NCBI RefSeq assembly: GCF_047124445.1
Contig: NZ_CP138921.1
Location: 4,030,001 to 4,094,000, forward strand
Source: Shimia sp047124445
GTDB taxonomy: Bacteria > Pseudomonadota > Alphaproteobacteria > Rhodobacterales > Rhodobacteraceae
Length of the DNA: 64,000 nt
Reading direction: 5' to 3'
Shown: one piece after another, positions 30,962 through 41,512 of the stretch
How positions within the stretch are numbered: the stretch's first letter is position 1
How the letters are laid out: each line of letters opens with the position of its first letter
The notes under the pieces: generated by a model
Told to the model about the DNA's origin: nothing
Seen by the model: the letters and a program-made list of their open reading frames with translations, nothing else
Database searches by the model: none
Program-made: the position numbers and the translations under genes

Positions 30962-33079
30962 ATGGCACGCGAATATACGCTCGAACATTACCGCAACTTC
31001 GGTATCATGGCGCACATCGACGCAGGTAAAACCACCTGCTCCGAGCGCATCCTGTACTACACCGGCAAATCCCACAACATCGGTGAGGTGCACGACGGTG
31101 CAGCCACCATGGACTGGATGGAGCAGGAACAGGAACGTGGTATCACCATCACTTCCGCTGCGACGACCACCTTCTGGGAGCGCACCGAAGATGGCCAAAC
31201 CGCAGACACGCCTAAGCACCGTCTGAACATCATCGACACCCCAGGCCACGTTGACTTCACCATTGAAGTTGAGCGTTCCCTGGCGGTTCTCGATGGTGCC
31301 GTCTGTGTTCTGGACGCCAACGCCGGTGTTGAACCACAGACCGAAACCGTGTGGCGTCAGGCTGACCGCTACAAGGTTCCACGCATGGTGTTCGTCAACA
31401 AGATGGACAAAATCGGCGCGGACTTCTTCAACTGTGTGAACATGATTGAAGACCGTACCGGTGCAACCGCTGTTCCAGTGGCATTCCCTATCGGTGCAGA
31501 AACCGAGCTGGAAGGTCTGGTTGACCTGGTCACCATGGAAGAGTGGCTGTGGCAGGGTGAAGACCTCGGCGCAAGCTGGATCAAAGCCCCTATCCGTGAC
31601 GAACTCAAAGATCTGGCCGACGAATGGCGCGCCAAGATGATTGAGAACGCCGTCGAGCAAGACGACGACGCCATGGAAGCCTACCTGGAAGGTGAAGAGC
31701 CTGACGTACCAACCCTGCGCAAACTGCTGCGCAAAGGTACTCTGTCTCTGTCCTTCGTTCCGGTTCTCGGTGGTTCCGCGTTTAAGAACAAAGGCGTTCA
31801 GCCTCTGCTCAACGCTGTGATCGACTACCTGCCGTCCCCACTGGACGTGGTTGATTACATGGGCTTTGAACCAGGTGATGAAACCGAAGAGCGTAACATT
31901 GCCCGTCGTGCAGACGACGACATGGCGTTCTCCGGCCTGGCGTTCAAAATCATGAACGACCCGTTTGTTGGCTCCCTGACCTTTACCCGGATCTATTCCG
32001 GTGTGCTGAACAAGGGCGACACGCTCTTGAACTCCACCAAAGGTCGTAAAGAGCGCATCGGTCGTATGATGATGATGCACTCCAACAACCGTGAGGAAAT
32101 CACCGAAGCGTTTGCGGGTGACATCATCGCGCTGGCAGGTCTCAAAGACACAACCACTGGTGACACGCTCTGCGCCACCAACGACCCGGTTGTTCTGGAA
32201 ACCATGACCTTCCCGGATCCGGTGATCGAGATTGCCGTTGAGCCTAAGACCAAAGCTGACCAAGAGAAAATGTCTCAGGGTCTGCAGCGTCTGGCGGCCG
32301 AAGACCCATCCTTCCGCGTGGAAACTGACCTGGAATCCGGTCAGACCATCATGAAGGGCATGGGCGAACTTCACTTGGACATCCTCGTGGATCGTCTGAA
32401 GCGTGAGTTCAAGGTTGAGGCCAACATCGGTGCGCCACAGGTGGCTTATCGTGAGACCATCTCCAAAGGCATCGAGCACACCTACACCCACAAGAAACAG
32501 TCTGGTGGTTCCGGTCAGTACGCTGAAGTCAAAATGGAAATCATGCCGACTGAAGCTGGTGAAGGTTACTCCTTCGAAAGCCGCATCGTTGGTGGTGCTG
32601 TTCCGAAGGAATACATCCCGGGTGTTGAAAAGGGTATCCAATCTGTCATGGACTCCGGTCCTCTGGCAGGCTTCCCTGTGATCGACTTCAAAGTTGCTCT
32701 GATCGACGGTAAGTTCCACGACGTGGACTCCAGCGTTCTGGCCTTTGAAATCGCTGCTCGTATGGCAATGCGTGAAGGCATGAAACTGGCCGGCGCGAAA
32801 CTGCTTGAGCCAATCATGAAAGTGGAAGTGATCACACCGGAAGAATACACCGGTGGCATCATTGGCGACCTCACCTCCCGTCGTGGTCAGGTGTCCGGTC
32901 AGGAACCACGTGGTAACGCTGTAGCAATCGACGCATTTGTGCCTCTGGCCAACATGTTCGGCTACATCAACAACCTGCGCTCCATGTCTTCGGGCCGCGC
33001 GCAGTTTACCATGCAGTTCGACCACTACGATCCAGTTCCGCAGAACATCTCCGACGAGATCCAAGCGAAATACGCATAA
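30962..33079 (+). CDS. fusA: Elongation factor G
   Basis: The product (705 aa) is EF-G. The GTPase domain has G1 AHIDAGKT, the switch [11 protein letters not shown] and the specificity motif NKMDK. Domains II to V follow, with [20 protein letters not shown] in the middle and [20 protein letters not shown] towards the end. It drives translocation and, with RRF, ribosome recycling. It is in the standard str order, 21 bases after rpsG. Confidence 0.99.
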   Translation: MAREYTLEHYRNFGIMAHIDAGKTTCSERILYYTGKSHNIGEVHDGAATMDWMEQEQERGITITSAATTTFWERTEDGQTADTPKHRLNIIDTPGHVDFTIEVERSLAVLDGAVCVLDANAGVEPQTETVWRQADRYKVPRMVFVNKMDKIGADFFNCVNMIEDRTGATAVPVAFPIGAETELEGLVDLVTMEEWLWQGEDLGASWIKAPIRDELKDLADEWRAKMIENAVEQDDDAMEAYLEGEEPDVPTLRKLLRKGTLSLSFVPVLGGSAFKNKGVQPLLNAVIDYLPSPLDVVDYMGFEPGDETEERNIARRADDDMAFSGLAFKIMNDPFVGSLTFTRIYSGVLNKGDTLLNSTKGRKERIGRMMMMHSNNREEITEAFAGDIIALAGLKDTTTGDTLCATNDPVVLETMTFPDPVIEIAVEPKTKADQEKMSQGLQRLAAEDPSFRVETDLESGQTIMKGMGELHLDILVDRLKREFKVEANIGAPQVAYRETISKGIEHTYTHKKQSGGSGQYAEVKMEIMPTEAGEGYSFESRIVGGAVPKEYIPGVEKGIQSVMDSGPLAGFPVIDFKVALIDGKFHDVDSSVLAFEIAARMAMREGMKLAGAKLLEPIMKVEVITPEEYTGGIIGDLTSRRGQVSGQEPRGNAVAIDAFVPLANMFGYINNLRSMSSGRAQFTMQFDHYDPVPQNISDEIQAKYA

Positions 33080-33133
33080 CAAAATTTGGGAAGCGGGCTG
33101 CCCGCTTCCTACCTCAACATTAAGGAGGCCATC

Positions 33134-34309
33134 ATGGCTAAGGAAAAGTTTGAGCGCAGTAAACCGCACTGCAACATCGGCACCATTGGTCACGTTGACC
33201 ACGGTAAAACCACGCTGACCGCTGCGATCACCAAGCAGTTTGGTGACTTCAAAGCGTACGACGAAATCGACGGCGCGCCTGAAGAAAAAGCACGCGGCAT
33301 CACCATCTCCACCGCGCACGTGGAATATGAAACCGACGCACGTCACTACGCCCACGTTGACTGCCCAGGCCACGCCGACTACGTGAAAAACATGATCACC
33401 GGTGCGGCGCAGATGGACGGCGCGATCCTGGTTGTGAACGCGGCTGACGGCCCAATGCCACAGACCCGTGAGCACATCCTGCTGGGCCGCCAGGTTGGCA
33501 TCCCTGCCATGGTTGTTTTCATGAACAAAGTGGACCAGGTTGACGACGAAGAGCTGCTGGAACTCGTTGAGATGGAAATCCGCGAGCTGCTGTCTGAGTA
33601 CGAATTCCCAGGCGACGACATTCCTGTGATCGCCGGTTCCGCTCTGGCGGCTCTGGAAGACCGCGACGACAACATCGGCAAAGAGAAAATTGCTGAGCTG
33701 ATGGCGGCGGTTGACGAGTACATCCCACAGCCACCACGTGCGACTGACCAGCCGTTCCTGATGCCAATCGAAGACGTGTTCTCGATCTCTGGCCGTGGTA
33801 CTGTTGTGACCGGCCGTGTTGAGCGTGGCGTGATCAACGTTGGCGACGAGATTGAAATCGTTGGCATCAAAGACACTCAGAAAACCACCTGTACCGGTGT
33901 TGAAATGTTCCGCAAGCTGCTGGACTCCGGTGAAGCGGGCGACAACATCGGCGCGCTGCTGCGTGGTGTTGACCGTGAAGCGGTTGAGCGTGGTCAGGTT
34001 CTCTGTGCCCCAGGTTCCGTGAACCCACACACCAAGTTCGAAGCAGAAGCCTACATCCTGACCAAGGATGAAGGTGGCCGTCACACGCCATTCTTCGCGA
34101 ACTACCGTCCACAGTTCTACTTCCGGACCACTGACGTGACCGGCACTGTTGAGCTGCCAGCGGGCACCGAGATGGTGATGCCTGGTGACAACCTGAAATT
34201 CAACGTTGAGCTGATCGCACCAATCGCGATGGAGCAGGGCCTGCGCTTCGCGATCCGCGAAGGTGGCCGCACCGTTGGTTCCGGTGTTGTGTCCAAAATC
34301 GTTGAGTAA
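33134..34309 (+). CDS. tuf: Elongation factor Tu
   Basis: The product (391 aa) is EF-Tu, with [10 protein letters not shown] (G1), [13 protein letters not shown] (G3), NKVDQVDD (G4) and the domain II and III blocks [12 protein letters not shown] and [12 protein letters not shown]. The ATG at 33134 has AGGAGG ten bases upstream and is the family start; an upstream in-frame start at 33086 is not needed. It delivers aminoacyl-tRNA to the ribosome. It ends at a strong terminator, so the S10 ribosomal operon does not follow here. Confidence 0.99.
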   Translation: MAKEKFERSKPHCNIGTIGHVDHGKTTLTAAITKQFGDFKAYDEIDGAPEEKARGITISTAHVEYETDARHYAHVDCPGHADYVKNMITGAAQMDGAILVVNAADGPMPQTREHILLGRQVGIPAMVVFMNKVDQVDDEELLELVEMEIRELLSEYEFPGDDIPVIAGSALAALEDRDDNIGKEKIAELMAAVDEYIPQPPRATDQPFLMPIEDVFSISGRGTVVTGRVERGVINVGDEIEIVGIKDTQKTTCTGVEMFRKLLDSGEAGDNIGALLRGVDREAVERGQVLCAPGSVNPHTKFEAEAYILTKDEGGRHTPFFANYRPQFYFRTTDVTGTVELPAGTEMVMPGDNLKFNVELIAPIAMEQGLRFAIREGGRTVGSGVVSKIVE

Positions 34310-34344
34310 TTGCGCTTAGCGTAATTCGGACGACAGACTACGGA

Positions 34345-34376
34345 AAGGCCGCCCAATGGGCGGCCTTTTTGTTTTA
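34345..34376 (+). terminator. Intrinsic terminator after tuf
   Basis: AAGGCCGCCC / GGGCGGCCTT form a perfect 10-bp stem with loop AAT, followed by TTTGTTTT. It also faces the convergent gene at 34391. Confidence 0.95.
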
Positions 34377-34390
34377 AGAAAGTCGGGAAG

Positions 34391-35122
34391 CTAGGCGCCT
34401 GTCTGAACCCAGGCCACGGCCATGTCAAAATCATCGGCGCCAAAATGCTTTGCGTTCACCCCGAACGCATGTGTCCCTACTTTGGAGGCCATTTTCTGCC
34501 ATCCGGCATCGCCAACAATAGCCGCACGGGTCAATTGCCCGACATGCGCACTGGCCAGCGCGAAATGGTCGCGCAGAGCGCCCAAGCCTTGCCAGCCGTC
34601 AAATTCCCGCAGATCGATCACCAGGCCAAACTGGCTTTTGCCCGCCAGCAGATTGTCGAGATCTTCGGATTTACCTTCGTAGATCTCGCTGTCGAGCTTG
34701 CCCATCAGGCGCACACAGACGGTGCTGTCATCCACCGCGTCAATCTGAATGGAGCCAAGGCTTTCGCGGAGCCACCGGCGGGCATCGTCGGCCTCTGACA
34801 GGCCAAACAGGGCCACGGGGCAGGGCATCAGTACGCCAAACATGGAAATCAGCCGTTTCATTGTGCTGTCGTCGGTCGCAATGGCACAGCGGTCGAACCC
34901 GCGCCAGTGTTTGAACCCCATACGGCTGTCCTGCCACATGGCGCCGGCGGTGAAATCCCCCGGTCCACCGTCCAGGATCACCAGCAGCCGAATGTTCTCC
35001 GCCTGCTCGATGGCGCGGTCAATCGCGGGGGTCAGCACGTCGGTATAGTCGCTTTCGGTAATGGGCGCGGTCATGCGGACTTCCAAAAATTCCGGTCCGC
35101 CTGCTTCAGTCACTTCAATCAT
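34391..35122 (-). CDS. Tandem SpoIIAA/STAS-like domain protein
   Basis: The product (243 aa) appears to be two copies of the SpoIIAA-like (STAS-related, PF11964-type) domain in one chain, at about residues 1-118 and 119-243. Both have the same plan: a beta-strand start (FLEVRMTAP / VCVRLMGKL), a helix with D-x-L-T/D-x-L, a hydrophobic strand (LLVILDGGPGDF / GLVIDLREFDGW), and a helix with a W-x-G-x-x-A-L or W-R-G-F motif. Each half then shows an RCAIATDD / RAAIVGDA strand ahead of a helix. Single-domain relatives bind lipid-like ligands or act as anti-anti-sigma-type switches, but their function is largely unknown. AAGGTGAC precedes the ATG. It is convergent with tuf and divergent from the ABC importer. 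Confidence 0.75.
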   Translation of the reverse strand: MIEVTEAGGPEFLEVRMTAPITESDYTDVLTPAIDRAIEQAENIRLLVILDGGPGDFTAGAMWQDSRMGFKHWRGFDRCAIATDDSTMKRLISMFGVLMPCPVALFGLSEADDARRWLRESLGSIQIDAVDDSTVCVRLMGKLDSEIYEGKSEDLDNLLAGKSQFGLVIDLREFDGWQGLGALRDHFALASAHVGQLTRAAIVGDAGWQKMASKVGTHAFGVNAKHFGADDFDMAVAWVQTGA

Positions 35123-35154
35123 GTCGTCACCTTAATAAACAAACTGCACCGCCA

Positions 35155-35171
35155 TGGTGGCACAGCCACCA
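35155..35171. promoter_or_regulatory. Palindrome in the gap between the SpoIIAA-like gene and the ABC importer
   Basis: TGGTGGC / GCCACCA form a perfect 7-bp inverted repeat around ACA. It stands in a 236-base divergent gap about 190 bases before the binding-protein ATG and 33 bases before the SpoIIAA-like gene start. It could be an operator or leader hairpin for the minus-strand gene. Confidence 0.45.
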
Positions 35172-35358
35172 AGGCCTGCCCAACAAAAGTTTGAGTATTT
35201 TGCTCGGATTGCGTGCAAGCTGAAAAAGCATAAGCCTGAAAATGGCTTAACTTGTTCACAAAAATGTGTGCCGACCTTGCTTTTGCAATCCGCTTGGGGT
35301 GACACTGGTCCCATGCACCCGCGCGCGACGTCGCGGATTGAAGAACAGGGGAAATGTC

Positions 35359-36924
35359 ATGAGACATATGTTAAGCGCGGCCGCTCTGGCCGCTGTTTGT
35401 GCTGCACCTGTTGCAGCCGAAGAGTTTAAGTGGGCAGGCACCACCGATCCGCAAACCATGGACCCGCACGCGGTGAACTCTGCACCGGTTCTGGGCTTTT
35501 TGAACAACGTGTACGAAGGCCTTGTGCGTCGTGGCAAAGACATGTCGATCGAGCCGGCGCTGGCGACAAGCTGGGAGCCGATTGGCGACGGCGAGGGCTG
35601 GCGTTTCCATCTGCGCGAAGGCGTGACCTTCCATGATGGCAGCACCTTTGACGCGGAAGACGTGCTGTTCTCCTATGAGCGTGCGTCCAACGAAGTGTCC
35701 GACACCCGCAGCTGGTTTGCGCCGGTGTCTGAGGTGAAGGTGGTCGACAGCAAGACCGTCGATATCATGACCTCCGCGCCCAACCCGATTTTCCCGGACA
35801 GCATTGCCAACTGGATGATCGTGGACAAAGGCTGGGCCGAAGCCAACAATGCTGCGTTGCCGGACAAGGAAAACGGCAATTACGCCACGCTGAACGCCAA
35901 CGGCACCGGCGCCTTCATGGTGACCGAGCGCGAACCCGATCTGCGCACGCAGCTTAAGCCGTTTGACGGTTGGTGGGATGAGGCCACGCACAACATCACC
36001 GTGGCAGAGTTCACCCCGATCCAGAACTCGGCTACCGCTGTGGCGGCGCTGTTGTCTGGCGAAGTGGATATGATCAACCCGGTGCCAATCCAGGATGCCG
36101 AACGTCTGCAAGGCCAGGATGGCGTGCAGGTCATTCAAGGCATCGAGGCGCGCGTGATTATGCTTGGATTTGCCCAGGAAGCTGACGTGCTGAAATATGG
36201 CGCGGATGCAGGCAAGCCAAACCCGTTCCAAGACGCCCGTGTGCGTGAAGCCGTGTCCAAAGCGGTGAACGTGGACGCGATCCTGAAGACCATCATGCGC
36301 GGTAACGCCGAACCAGCCAGCCAGTTGGTGAGCCCGGCGATGCGCGGCTACTCCGCTGCAAACATGGACCGTCCGACCTATGATCCGGAAGGCGCCAAGG
36401 CCCTTCTGGCAGAAGCGGGCTATGCCGATGGGTTTGCCTTTGGCCTGAAGTGCCCGAACAACCGCTATCTGAACGACGAAGCGGTCTGTCAGGCGGTCAC
36501 GGCGATGTTGGCGAAAGTCGGCATCAACGCTGAACTGGACGCCATGCCGGTTTCGAACTACTGGCCAGAGCTGCGCGCGGATAACTTCGACATGTATCTG
36601 CTGGGTTGGTCCCCAGGCACATTCGATGCAGAGCACCCAATCCGCTTCCTGGCACACACCCCGAATTCTGAGAAGAAACTCGGCAGCTGGAACTTTGGCG
36701 GCTACTCCAACGCCAAGATCGATGAGATGTTGCCGATGATCCAATCGGAAATCGACGACGGCAAACGCCAGATGATGCTCGACGAATCCGCAGCGATTCT
36801 GCAGGCGGAAACCGCCTATGTGCCGATGTACGTACAACCTCTGGTATGGGGCGCGCGTGACAACGTCTCCCTGACCCAACGCCCGGATAATTTCTTTATT
36901 CTGCGCTGGGTGAACGTGCAATAA
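35359..36924 (+). CDS. ABC transporter substrate-binding protein, peptide/nickel family
   Basis: The product (521 aa) is a complete SBP family 5 binding protein. The signal peptide is MRHMLSAAALAAVCAAPVAA, cut before EE. It has family landmarks such as DPQTMDPHAVNSAPVLGFLN, RFHLREGVTFHDGSTFDAED and a C-terminal AYVPMYVQPL. It captures a di- or oligopeptide or similar solute in the periplasm for the permease genes that follow. The ATG at 35359 has AGGGGA upstream. The protein starting outside the window at 1-908 is its paralog. A stable hairpin follows this gene and probably keeps its message more abundant than the downstream ones. Confidence 0.93.
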   Translation: MRHMLSAAALAAVCAAPVAAEEFKWAGTTDPQTMDPHAVNSAPVLGFLNNVYEGLVRRGKDMSIEPALATSWEPIGDGEGWRFHLREGVTFHDGSTFDAEDVLFSYERASNEVSDTRSWFAPVSEVKVVDSKTVDIMTSAPNPIFPDSIANWMIVDKGWAEANNAALPDKENGNYATLNANGTGAFMVTEREPDLRTQLKPFDGWWDEATHNITVAEFTPIQNSATAVAALLSGEVDMINPVPIQDAERLQGQDGVQVIQGIEARVIMLGFAQEADVLKYGADAGKPNPFQDARVREAVSKAVNVDAILKTIMRGNAEPASQLVSPAMRGYSAANMDRPTYDPEGAKALLAEAGYADGFAFGLKCPNNRYLNDEAVCQAVTAMLAKVGINAELDAMPVSNYWPELRADNFDMYLLGWSPGTFDAEHPIRFLAHTPNSEKKLGSWNFGGYSNAKIDEMLPMIQSEIDDGKRQMMLDESAAILQAETAYVPMYVQPLVWGARDNVSLTQRPDNFFILRWVNVQ

Positions 36925-36937
36925 AACTGCCTAAAAA

Positions 36938-36966
36938 TGAGGCGGCGGGCAATCTTCGCCGCCTCA
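36938..36966 (+). promoter_or_regulatory. Perfect hairpin between binding-protein and permease genes
   Basis: TGAGGCGGCG / CGCCGCCTCA (36938-36947 and 36957-36966) form a 10-bp perfect stem with a 9-base loop and no T-tract. It lies 13 bases after the binding-protein stop and 71 bases before the first permease. In other ABC operons such intercistronic hairpins protect the upstream message from 3' exonucleases and raise binding-protein output. Confidence 0.65.
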
Positions 36967-37037
36967 CGCGCTGCACTTGACCTGCGCCCTTTGAGAGCGC
37001 AAGGCTCGCGCCAATAAAAAAACAAAGGGACGCAGTG

Positions 37038-38018
37038 ATGCTGACGTATGTCTTAAAAAGAGTACTACAGTCCGCATTGGTTCTTCTGGTCGTAGGCTTA
37101 GTTGCCTTCAGCATGTTTCAATTCGTCGGGGATCCGATTGATAACATGTTGGGTCAGGAACGCACCGATGCTGACATTGCCCGTCTTCGGACGGAGCTTG
37201 GGTTGGATCAACCTTTCCCGGTGCAATACTACAAATTCCTCGAAAACGCGGTGCAAGGTGACTTTGGGGTCAGCTACCGTCAAGGTCGCCCAGTGGCGGA
37301 AATCCTTGTGGAGCGTGCGCCCGCAACGTTGGAGCTGGCAGCGGTCAGCGGCTTTCTGGCGATTTCGATTGGCATCGGCCTAGGGGTGCTCACTGCGATC
37401 CGCAAAGATGGGTTCCTCGCCAATGCGATTATGTCCATCTCGCTTATCGGGGTGTCTTTGCCCACCTTCCTGATTGGTATTCTGCTGATCTATCTGTTCT
37501 CGGTTGAATTAGGCTGGTTACCCGCCTTTGGCAGGGGGGACGTGGTGCACATCGGTTGGTGGAGCACAGGCCTACTGACCTCCACGGGTCTAAAGGCGAT
37601 CATCCTGCCGGCGATCACCCTGGGTCTCTATCAAATGACGCTTATCATGCGTTTGGTGCGCTCGGAAATGCTGGAAGTCTTGCGTCAGGACTATGTGCGC
37701 TTTGCCCGCGCCCGTGGCCTGAAAGACCGCACGGTGAACTTCCGCCACGCTCTGAAAAACACGCTGGTGCCGGTGATCACGGTGACTGGTTTGCAGCTTG
37801 GTTCGATCATCGCCTTTGCGATCATCACGGAGACCGTGTTCCAATGGCCGGGTGTCGGCTTGTTGTTCATCAACGCGGTGCAGTTTGTCGACATCCCGGT
37901 GATGGCGGCCTACCTGATGCTGATTTCGGTGATGTTTGTGGGGATCAACCTGATTGTTGACCTGCTCTATTTTGCGATCGATCCGCGCCTGCGCACGGAC
38001 GGGAAGGGGGCACACTGA
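37038..38018 (+). CDS. ABC transporter permease, DppB/OppB family
   Basis: The product (326 aa) is the first membrane subunit of the importer. It starts with MLTYVLKRVLQSALVLLVVG, has six hydrophobic helices, and carries the cytoplasmic EAA loop EMLEVLRQDYVRFARARGL followed by DRTVNFRHALKN. The ATG at 37038 is used; a GTG directly upstream at 37035 is in frame. The stop codon overlaps the next gene by one base, so the two permeases are translated together and form the pore as a heterodimer. Confidence 0.95.
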   Translation: MLTYVLKRVLQSALVLLVVGLVAFSMFQFVGDPIDNMLGQERTDADIARLRTELGLDQPFPVQYYKFLENAVQGDFGVSYRQGRPVAEILVERAPATLELAAVSGFLAISIGIGLGVLTAIRKDGFLANAIMSISLIGVSLPTFLIGILLIYLFSVELGWLPAFGRGDVVHIGWWSTGLLTSTGLKAIILPAITLGLYQMTLIMRLVRSEMLEVLRQDYVRFARARGLKDRTVNFRHALKNTLVPVITVTGLQLGSIIAFAIITETVFQWPGVGLLFINAVQFVDIPVMAAYLMLISVMFVGINLIVDLLYFAIDPRLRTDGKGAH

Positions 38019-38959
38019 TGTCTGATCAATCCGCAACCGCACCGCAGTCGCGTCTTGCCAAGGCGCTGGACAGCGATTTTGTCTACAGCTTCCGCCGCTC
38101 GCCGGTGGCCGTGGTGTCTTTCATCGTGGTCATGCTGCTGGTGTTGAGCGCCGTCTTTGCACCGCTGATCGCGCCGTATGACCCGTTTGATCCGGGCTCT
38201 CTGGACCTGATGAACGGCTTCACCGCGCCGATGGCGCCCAATGACTTCACCGGCGATGTCTTCTGGCTTGGCACGGACGATCAGGGCCGCGACGTGTTCT
38301 CCACCATTCTCTACGGAATGCGCGTGTCGCTCTTTGTTGGTCTGGCCGCGGTCAGCTTTGCCATGATCCTCGGCATCACGCTTGGCCTTGTGGCTGGCTA
38401 CGTTGGCGGATGGGTGGAAACCCTGATCATGCGCGCCGCCGATGTGCAGCTGACCTTCCCCTCCATTCTGGTGGCCATGCTGATCTTCGGCATTGCCAAA
38501 GGTGTCATCCCGATCCAGCACCATGACCAAATGGCCATCTGGGTGCTGATCATCGCGATTGGCCTATCTGACTGGGTGCAATTCGCCCGCGTTGTGCGTG
38601 GCGCGACGCTGGTGGAAAAAGACAAGGAATACGTGCAAGCCGCGCGTATGATGGGCCGCGGTCGTGGCATCATCATGCTGCGTCACATCCTGCCAAACGT
38701 GCTGTCGCCAGTTCTGGTGATCGCGACGATCTCTTTGGCGCTGGCCATTATTGCTGAGGCGACTCTGTCCTTCCTCGGCGTGGGCGCACCGCCAACCCAA
38801 CCGTCGCTGGGCACTTTGATCCGCATCGGGCAAGACTTCCTCTTCTCCGGTGAGTGGTGGATCATCCTGTTCCCATCCGTGACCCTTCTGGCGCTTGCGC
38901 TGTCTGTGAACCTGCTGGGCGACTGGCTGCGTGATGCATTGAACCCGAGGCTGCAGTGA
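38018..38959 (+). CDS. ABC transporter permease, DppC/OppC family
   Basis: The product (313 aa) is the second pore subunit. It has the DppC-type N-terminal cytoplasmic segment (RRSPVAVVSFIVVMLLVLSA), GTDDQGRDVFSTILYGMR, an EAA loop (EYVQAARMMGRGRGIIMLRH) and a C-terminal DWLRDALNPRL. The ends overlap both neighbours by one base, giving a tightly coupled operon. Confidence 0.96.
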   Translation: MSDQSATAPQSRLAKALDSDFVYSFRRSPVAVVSFIVVMLLVLSAVFAPLIAPYDPFDPGSLDLMNGFTAPMAPNDFTGDVFWLGTDDQGRDVFSTILYGMRVSLFVGLAAVSFAMILGITLGLVAGYVGGWVETLIMRAADVQLTFPSILVAMLIFGIAKGVIPIQHHDQMAIWVLIIAIGLSDWVQFARVVRGATLVEKDKEYVQAARMMGRGRGIIMLRHILPNVLSPVLVIATISLALAIIAEATLSFLGVGAPPTQPSLGTLIRIGQDFLFSGEWWIILFPSVTLLALALSVNLLGDWLRDALNPRLQ

Positions 38960-40677
38960 TGACCGAGAAACTCCTAGATATCGAGGGCCTCTCGGTCCAC
39001 TTCCCGACCCGTCGCAAACTGTTTGTGGCGGTGAACAAGGCCAACCTCACAGTTGAACCTGGGGAAATCCACGGTCTTGTCGGCGAGTCCGGTGCAGGCA
39101 AATCCACCATCGGCGCCGCCGTGATGGGCTTGCTGGAGCGTCCCGGCCACATCGCTGAAGGCACGGTGAGCTTCAAAGGCGAGCACATCAACGGTCGGGA
39201 TGCCGACGGCATGCGGGCGCTTAGGGGCGCGAAGATTTCTATGATCTTCCAAGACCCGCTGACCTCGCTGAACCCGCTTCTGACCGTTGGCCAGCAGTTG
39301 GTGGAAACCATCCAGTTCCACCTGAAACTGTCCGAGGCAGACAGCAAAAAGCGCGCGATTGAATTGCTGGATCGGGTGGGTATTCCCATGCCGGACGAGC
39401 GGATCAATCAATACCCACACCAGTTCTCTGGCGGTATGCGCCAGCGGGTGGTGATCGCGCTTGCGCTCTGTTCCGAGCCGGATGTGATCATCGCGGACGA
39501 GCCGACCACGGCGCTCGACGTGTCGATTCAGGCGCAGATTCTTGAGCTGATCAAGGAACTGGCGCGGGAACGTCAGACCGGCGTGGTCCTGATCACCCAC
39601 GACATGGGTGTGATCGCGGACACCACCGACAAGGTAACCGTGATGTATCAGGGTGAGGTCGTAGAAAGCGGCACAACTGAGCAGGTGCTTGGCGCCCCGG
39701 CGCATGAGTACACCAAGTCGCTCATCGCCGCAGTGCCACGTCCGACGCTCAAGGTGCATCGCTTCCCGCAGCTGTCTTATGGTGGCCGTCAGATTGCGTT
39801 CCACATCGACGATTTGGCGCGCAACTGGGACCGTCCGGAGCCGACCAAATCCGGCACGCTGCTGAAGGTCGAGGGGCTCACCAAGACTTTCCTGCAAAGT
39901 GGGTCGATCATCCCATCACGCCGCAAATTCTTCACTGCCGTGGACAAGGTCAGCTTTGACATCCGCGAAGGTGAGGTCTTTGGCATCGTGGGGGAAAGTG
40001 GCTCGGGTAAGTCGACCGTGGCCCGCATGATTGCGACGCTCTATCAGACCAACGGCGGCAAGATCTTCTTTGACGAAGACGAGATCACGCAGCTCAAGAC
40101 CGCCAAGGATTTGGAAAGCTACCGCCGTCAGATCCAGATGATCTTCCAGGACCCGTTCTCCAGCCTCAACCCGCGCATGCGTGTGGATGAGATCATCGCG
40201 GAGCCGGTGAAACATCACAAGCTGCTGGAAGGCGCCGCCATTCAGCACCGTGTGGACGAGTTGTTGGAACGTGTGGGGCTTGGCTCCGAAGCAGGTCGCA
40301 AGTACCCGCATGAGTTCTCCGGTGGTCAGCGCCAGCGGATCTCGATTGCGCGCGCTCTGGCAACACAGCCGCGCTTCCTGATCTGTGACGAGCCCACGTC
40401 GGCGCTCGACGTGTCCATTCAGGCGCAGATCCTGAACATCCTCAAAGATCTTCAGGAGCACCTGGGCCTGACCATGCTCTTCATCAGCCACGACCTGCCG
40501 GTGGTGCGCCAGATGTGCGACCGTGTCGGCGTGATGCGTCAGGGGCAGATGGTGGAGGTGGCGGACACCGAAACCCTGTTTGCTGCGCCGAAAGAGACCT
40601 ACACGCGGGAGCTTTTGAGCTTGATGCCCAAGCTCGAAGGGCTGTCCACCGAAGGTCTCGAAGACGAAATCATCTAA
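38959..40677 (+). CDS. ABC transporter double ATP-binding protein (DppD-DppF fusion)
   Basis: The product (572 aa) joins two nucleotide-binding domains. The first has Walker A GESGAGKS near residue 43, signature FSGGMRQR and Walker [13 protein letters not shown]. The second has GESGSGKS near 345, FSGGQRQR and [11 protein letters not shown]. Each domain is of the peptide-importer type, with its C-terminal oligopeptide-associated region. The fused form is common in alphaproteobacteria. One base overlaps the permease stop; a strong terminator follows. Confidence 0.96.
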   Translation: MTEKLLDIEGLSVHFPTRRKLFVAVNKANLTVEPGEIHGLVGESGAGKSTIGAAVMGLLERPGHIAEGTVSFKGEHINGRDADGMRALRGAKISMIFQDPLTSLNPLLTVGQQLVETIQFHLKLSEADSKKRAIELLDRVGIPMPDERINQYPHQFSGGMRQRVVIALALCSEPDVIIADEPTTALDVSIQAQILELIKELARERQTGVVLITHDMGVIADTTDKVTVMYQGEVVESGTTEQVLGAPAHEYTKSLIAAVPRPTLKVHRFPQLSYGGRQIAFHIDDLARNWDRPEPTKSGTLLKVEGLTKTFLQSGSIIPSRRKFFTAVDKVSFDIREGEVFGIVGESGSGKSTVARMIATLYQTNGGKIFFDEDEITQLKTAKDLESYRRQIQMIFQDPFSSLNPRMRVDEIIAEPVKHHKLLEGAAIQHRVDELLERVGLGSEAGRKYPHEFSGGQRQRISIARALATQPRFLICDEPTSALDVSIQAQILNILKDLQEHLGLTMLFISHDLPVVRQMCDRVGVMRQGQMVEVADTETLFAAPKETYTRELLSLMPKLEGLSTEGLEDEII

Positions 40678-40683
40678 AATCAG

Positions 40684-40714
40684 AAAACGCCGCTCTCCGG
40701 AGCGGCGTTTTTCA
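40684..40714 (+). terminator. Intrinsic terminator of the ABC importer operon
   Basis: AAAACGCCGCTC / GAGCGGCGTTTT form a 12-bp stem with loop TCCG and a terminal T-run. Confidence 0.95.
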
Positions 40715-40795
40715 TTCCCGGTGTGCGACCAAGCGGGTGCTGGTATCACTGCGAGTCTGCTGGCAGAGTGCGGAAGACATCCAAGGAACCCCGCC

Positions 40796-41296
40796 ATGAC
40801 CGAGCCCACCACAACCGCCTTTCCAGAGCAACGCGAAGGCGAGGACCGTCTGTCTTTTGATCCGCTGGAACGCGTGGATGCGCAGCTGCGCTATATTGGT
40901 CACATCGAGACTCCTTGGCAGCGCGGCGACTGTCCCAAGAACGTGACACGTGCCCGCGAAACCGGCCAGGGTGCACGTGTTGTGCTGGAGCCGGGCTTTG
41001 CTCAGGGGCTCACAGGCCTTGAGGTCGGGCAGGGGATTTTGCTTTTCTACTGGATGCATCAGGCGCGGCGCGATCTGATCACCCAGCGGCCTCGGCATCG
41101 CGATACGGCATGTGGCATTTTTGCGCTGCGCTCACCCAACCGCGTGAACCCGATTTCACTGGCGGCGGTGCGCATTACGTCGCTGGATTTGGAAGCAGGC
41201 GTCATTGGTATTGACGCCATCGACTGTTTTGACGGCACGCCGCTTCTGGACATCAAACCCAGTGCGCCCGCGGTGGATGTGCCGCCAGACCTCTAG
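40796..41296 (+). CDS. trmO: tRNA (N6-threonylcarbamoyladenosine(37)-N6)-methyltransferase TrmO
   Basis: The product (166 aa) belongs to the TsaA/YaeB/UPF0066 family. It shows RYIGHIETPW at the N-terminus, GIFALRSPNRVNPISL in the middle and DCFDGTPLLDIKP towards the end, all family signatures. In Escherichia coli TrmO methylates t6A37 of certain tRNAs with SAM. The ATG at 40796 with AAGGAA upstream is chosen over the longer frame from 40721. It follows the ABC operon terminator and is probably transcribed alone. Confidence 0.9.
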   Translation: MTEPTTTAFPEQREGEDRLSFDPLERVDAQLRYIGHIETPWQRGDCPKNVTRARETGQGARVVLEPGFAQGLTGLEVGQGILLFYWMHQARRDLITQRPRHRDTACGIFALRSPNRVNPISLAAVRITSLDLEAGVIGIDAIDCFDGTPLLDIKPSAPAVDVPPDL

Positions 41297-41299
41297 AGC

Positions 41300-41512
41300 C
41301 TAGCGCGCAAAAATCCGGGGACGGGTCGGGGCGGTGTGTGGCCAAATCCGGCGGTTCTTGTTGCAGGACGGCTTGGGCTCCACGGCGAAGTCTGCGTCGC
41401 CACAGGCGGCCACAATGAACGCGCCCGTACGATTCGCCCGACGCGCTGGAGGGGGCGCGTCTTGCGTTTGGCTGCGTGGTAGTACCCAGACTGACAAATG
41501 CGTTTTTGTCAT
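41300..41512 (-). CDS. Small hypothetical protein (70 aa)
   Basis: This frame encodes a basic, Pro- and Arg-rich protein (MTKTHLSVWVLPRSQTQDAP) with two Cys. The start at 41512 has GGGAA about eight bases upstream, and the stop is four bases from the trmO stop on the other strand. It has no signal peptide and no motif that I know. Reason to keep it: spacing and a fair ribosome-binding site. Reason for doubt: an overlapping plus-strand frame (41334-41543) is equally open. Confidence 0.4.
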   Translation of the reverse strand: MTKTHLSVWVLPRSQTQDAPPPARRANRTGAFIVAACGDADFAVEPKPSCNKNRRIWPHTAPTRPRIFAR

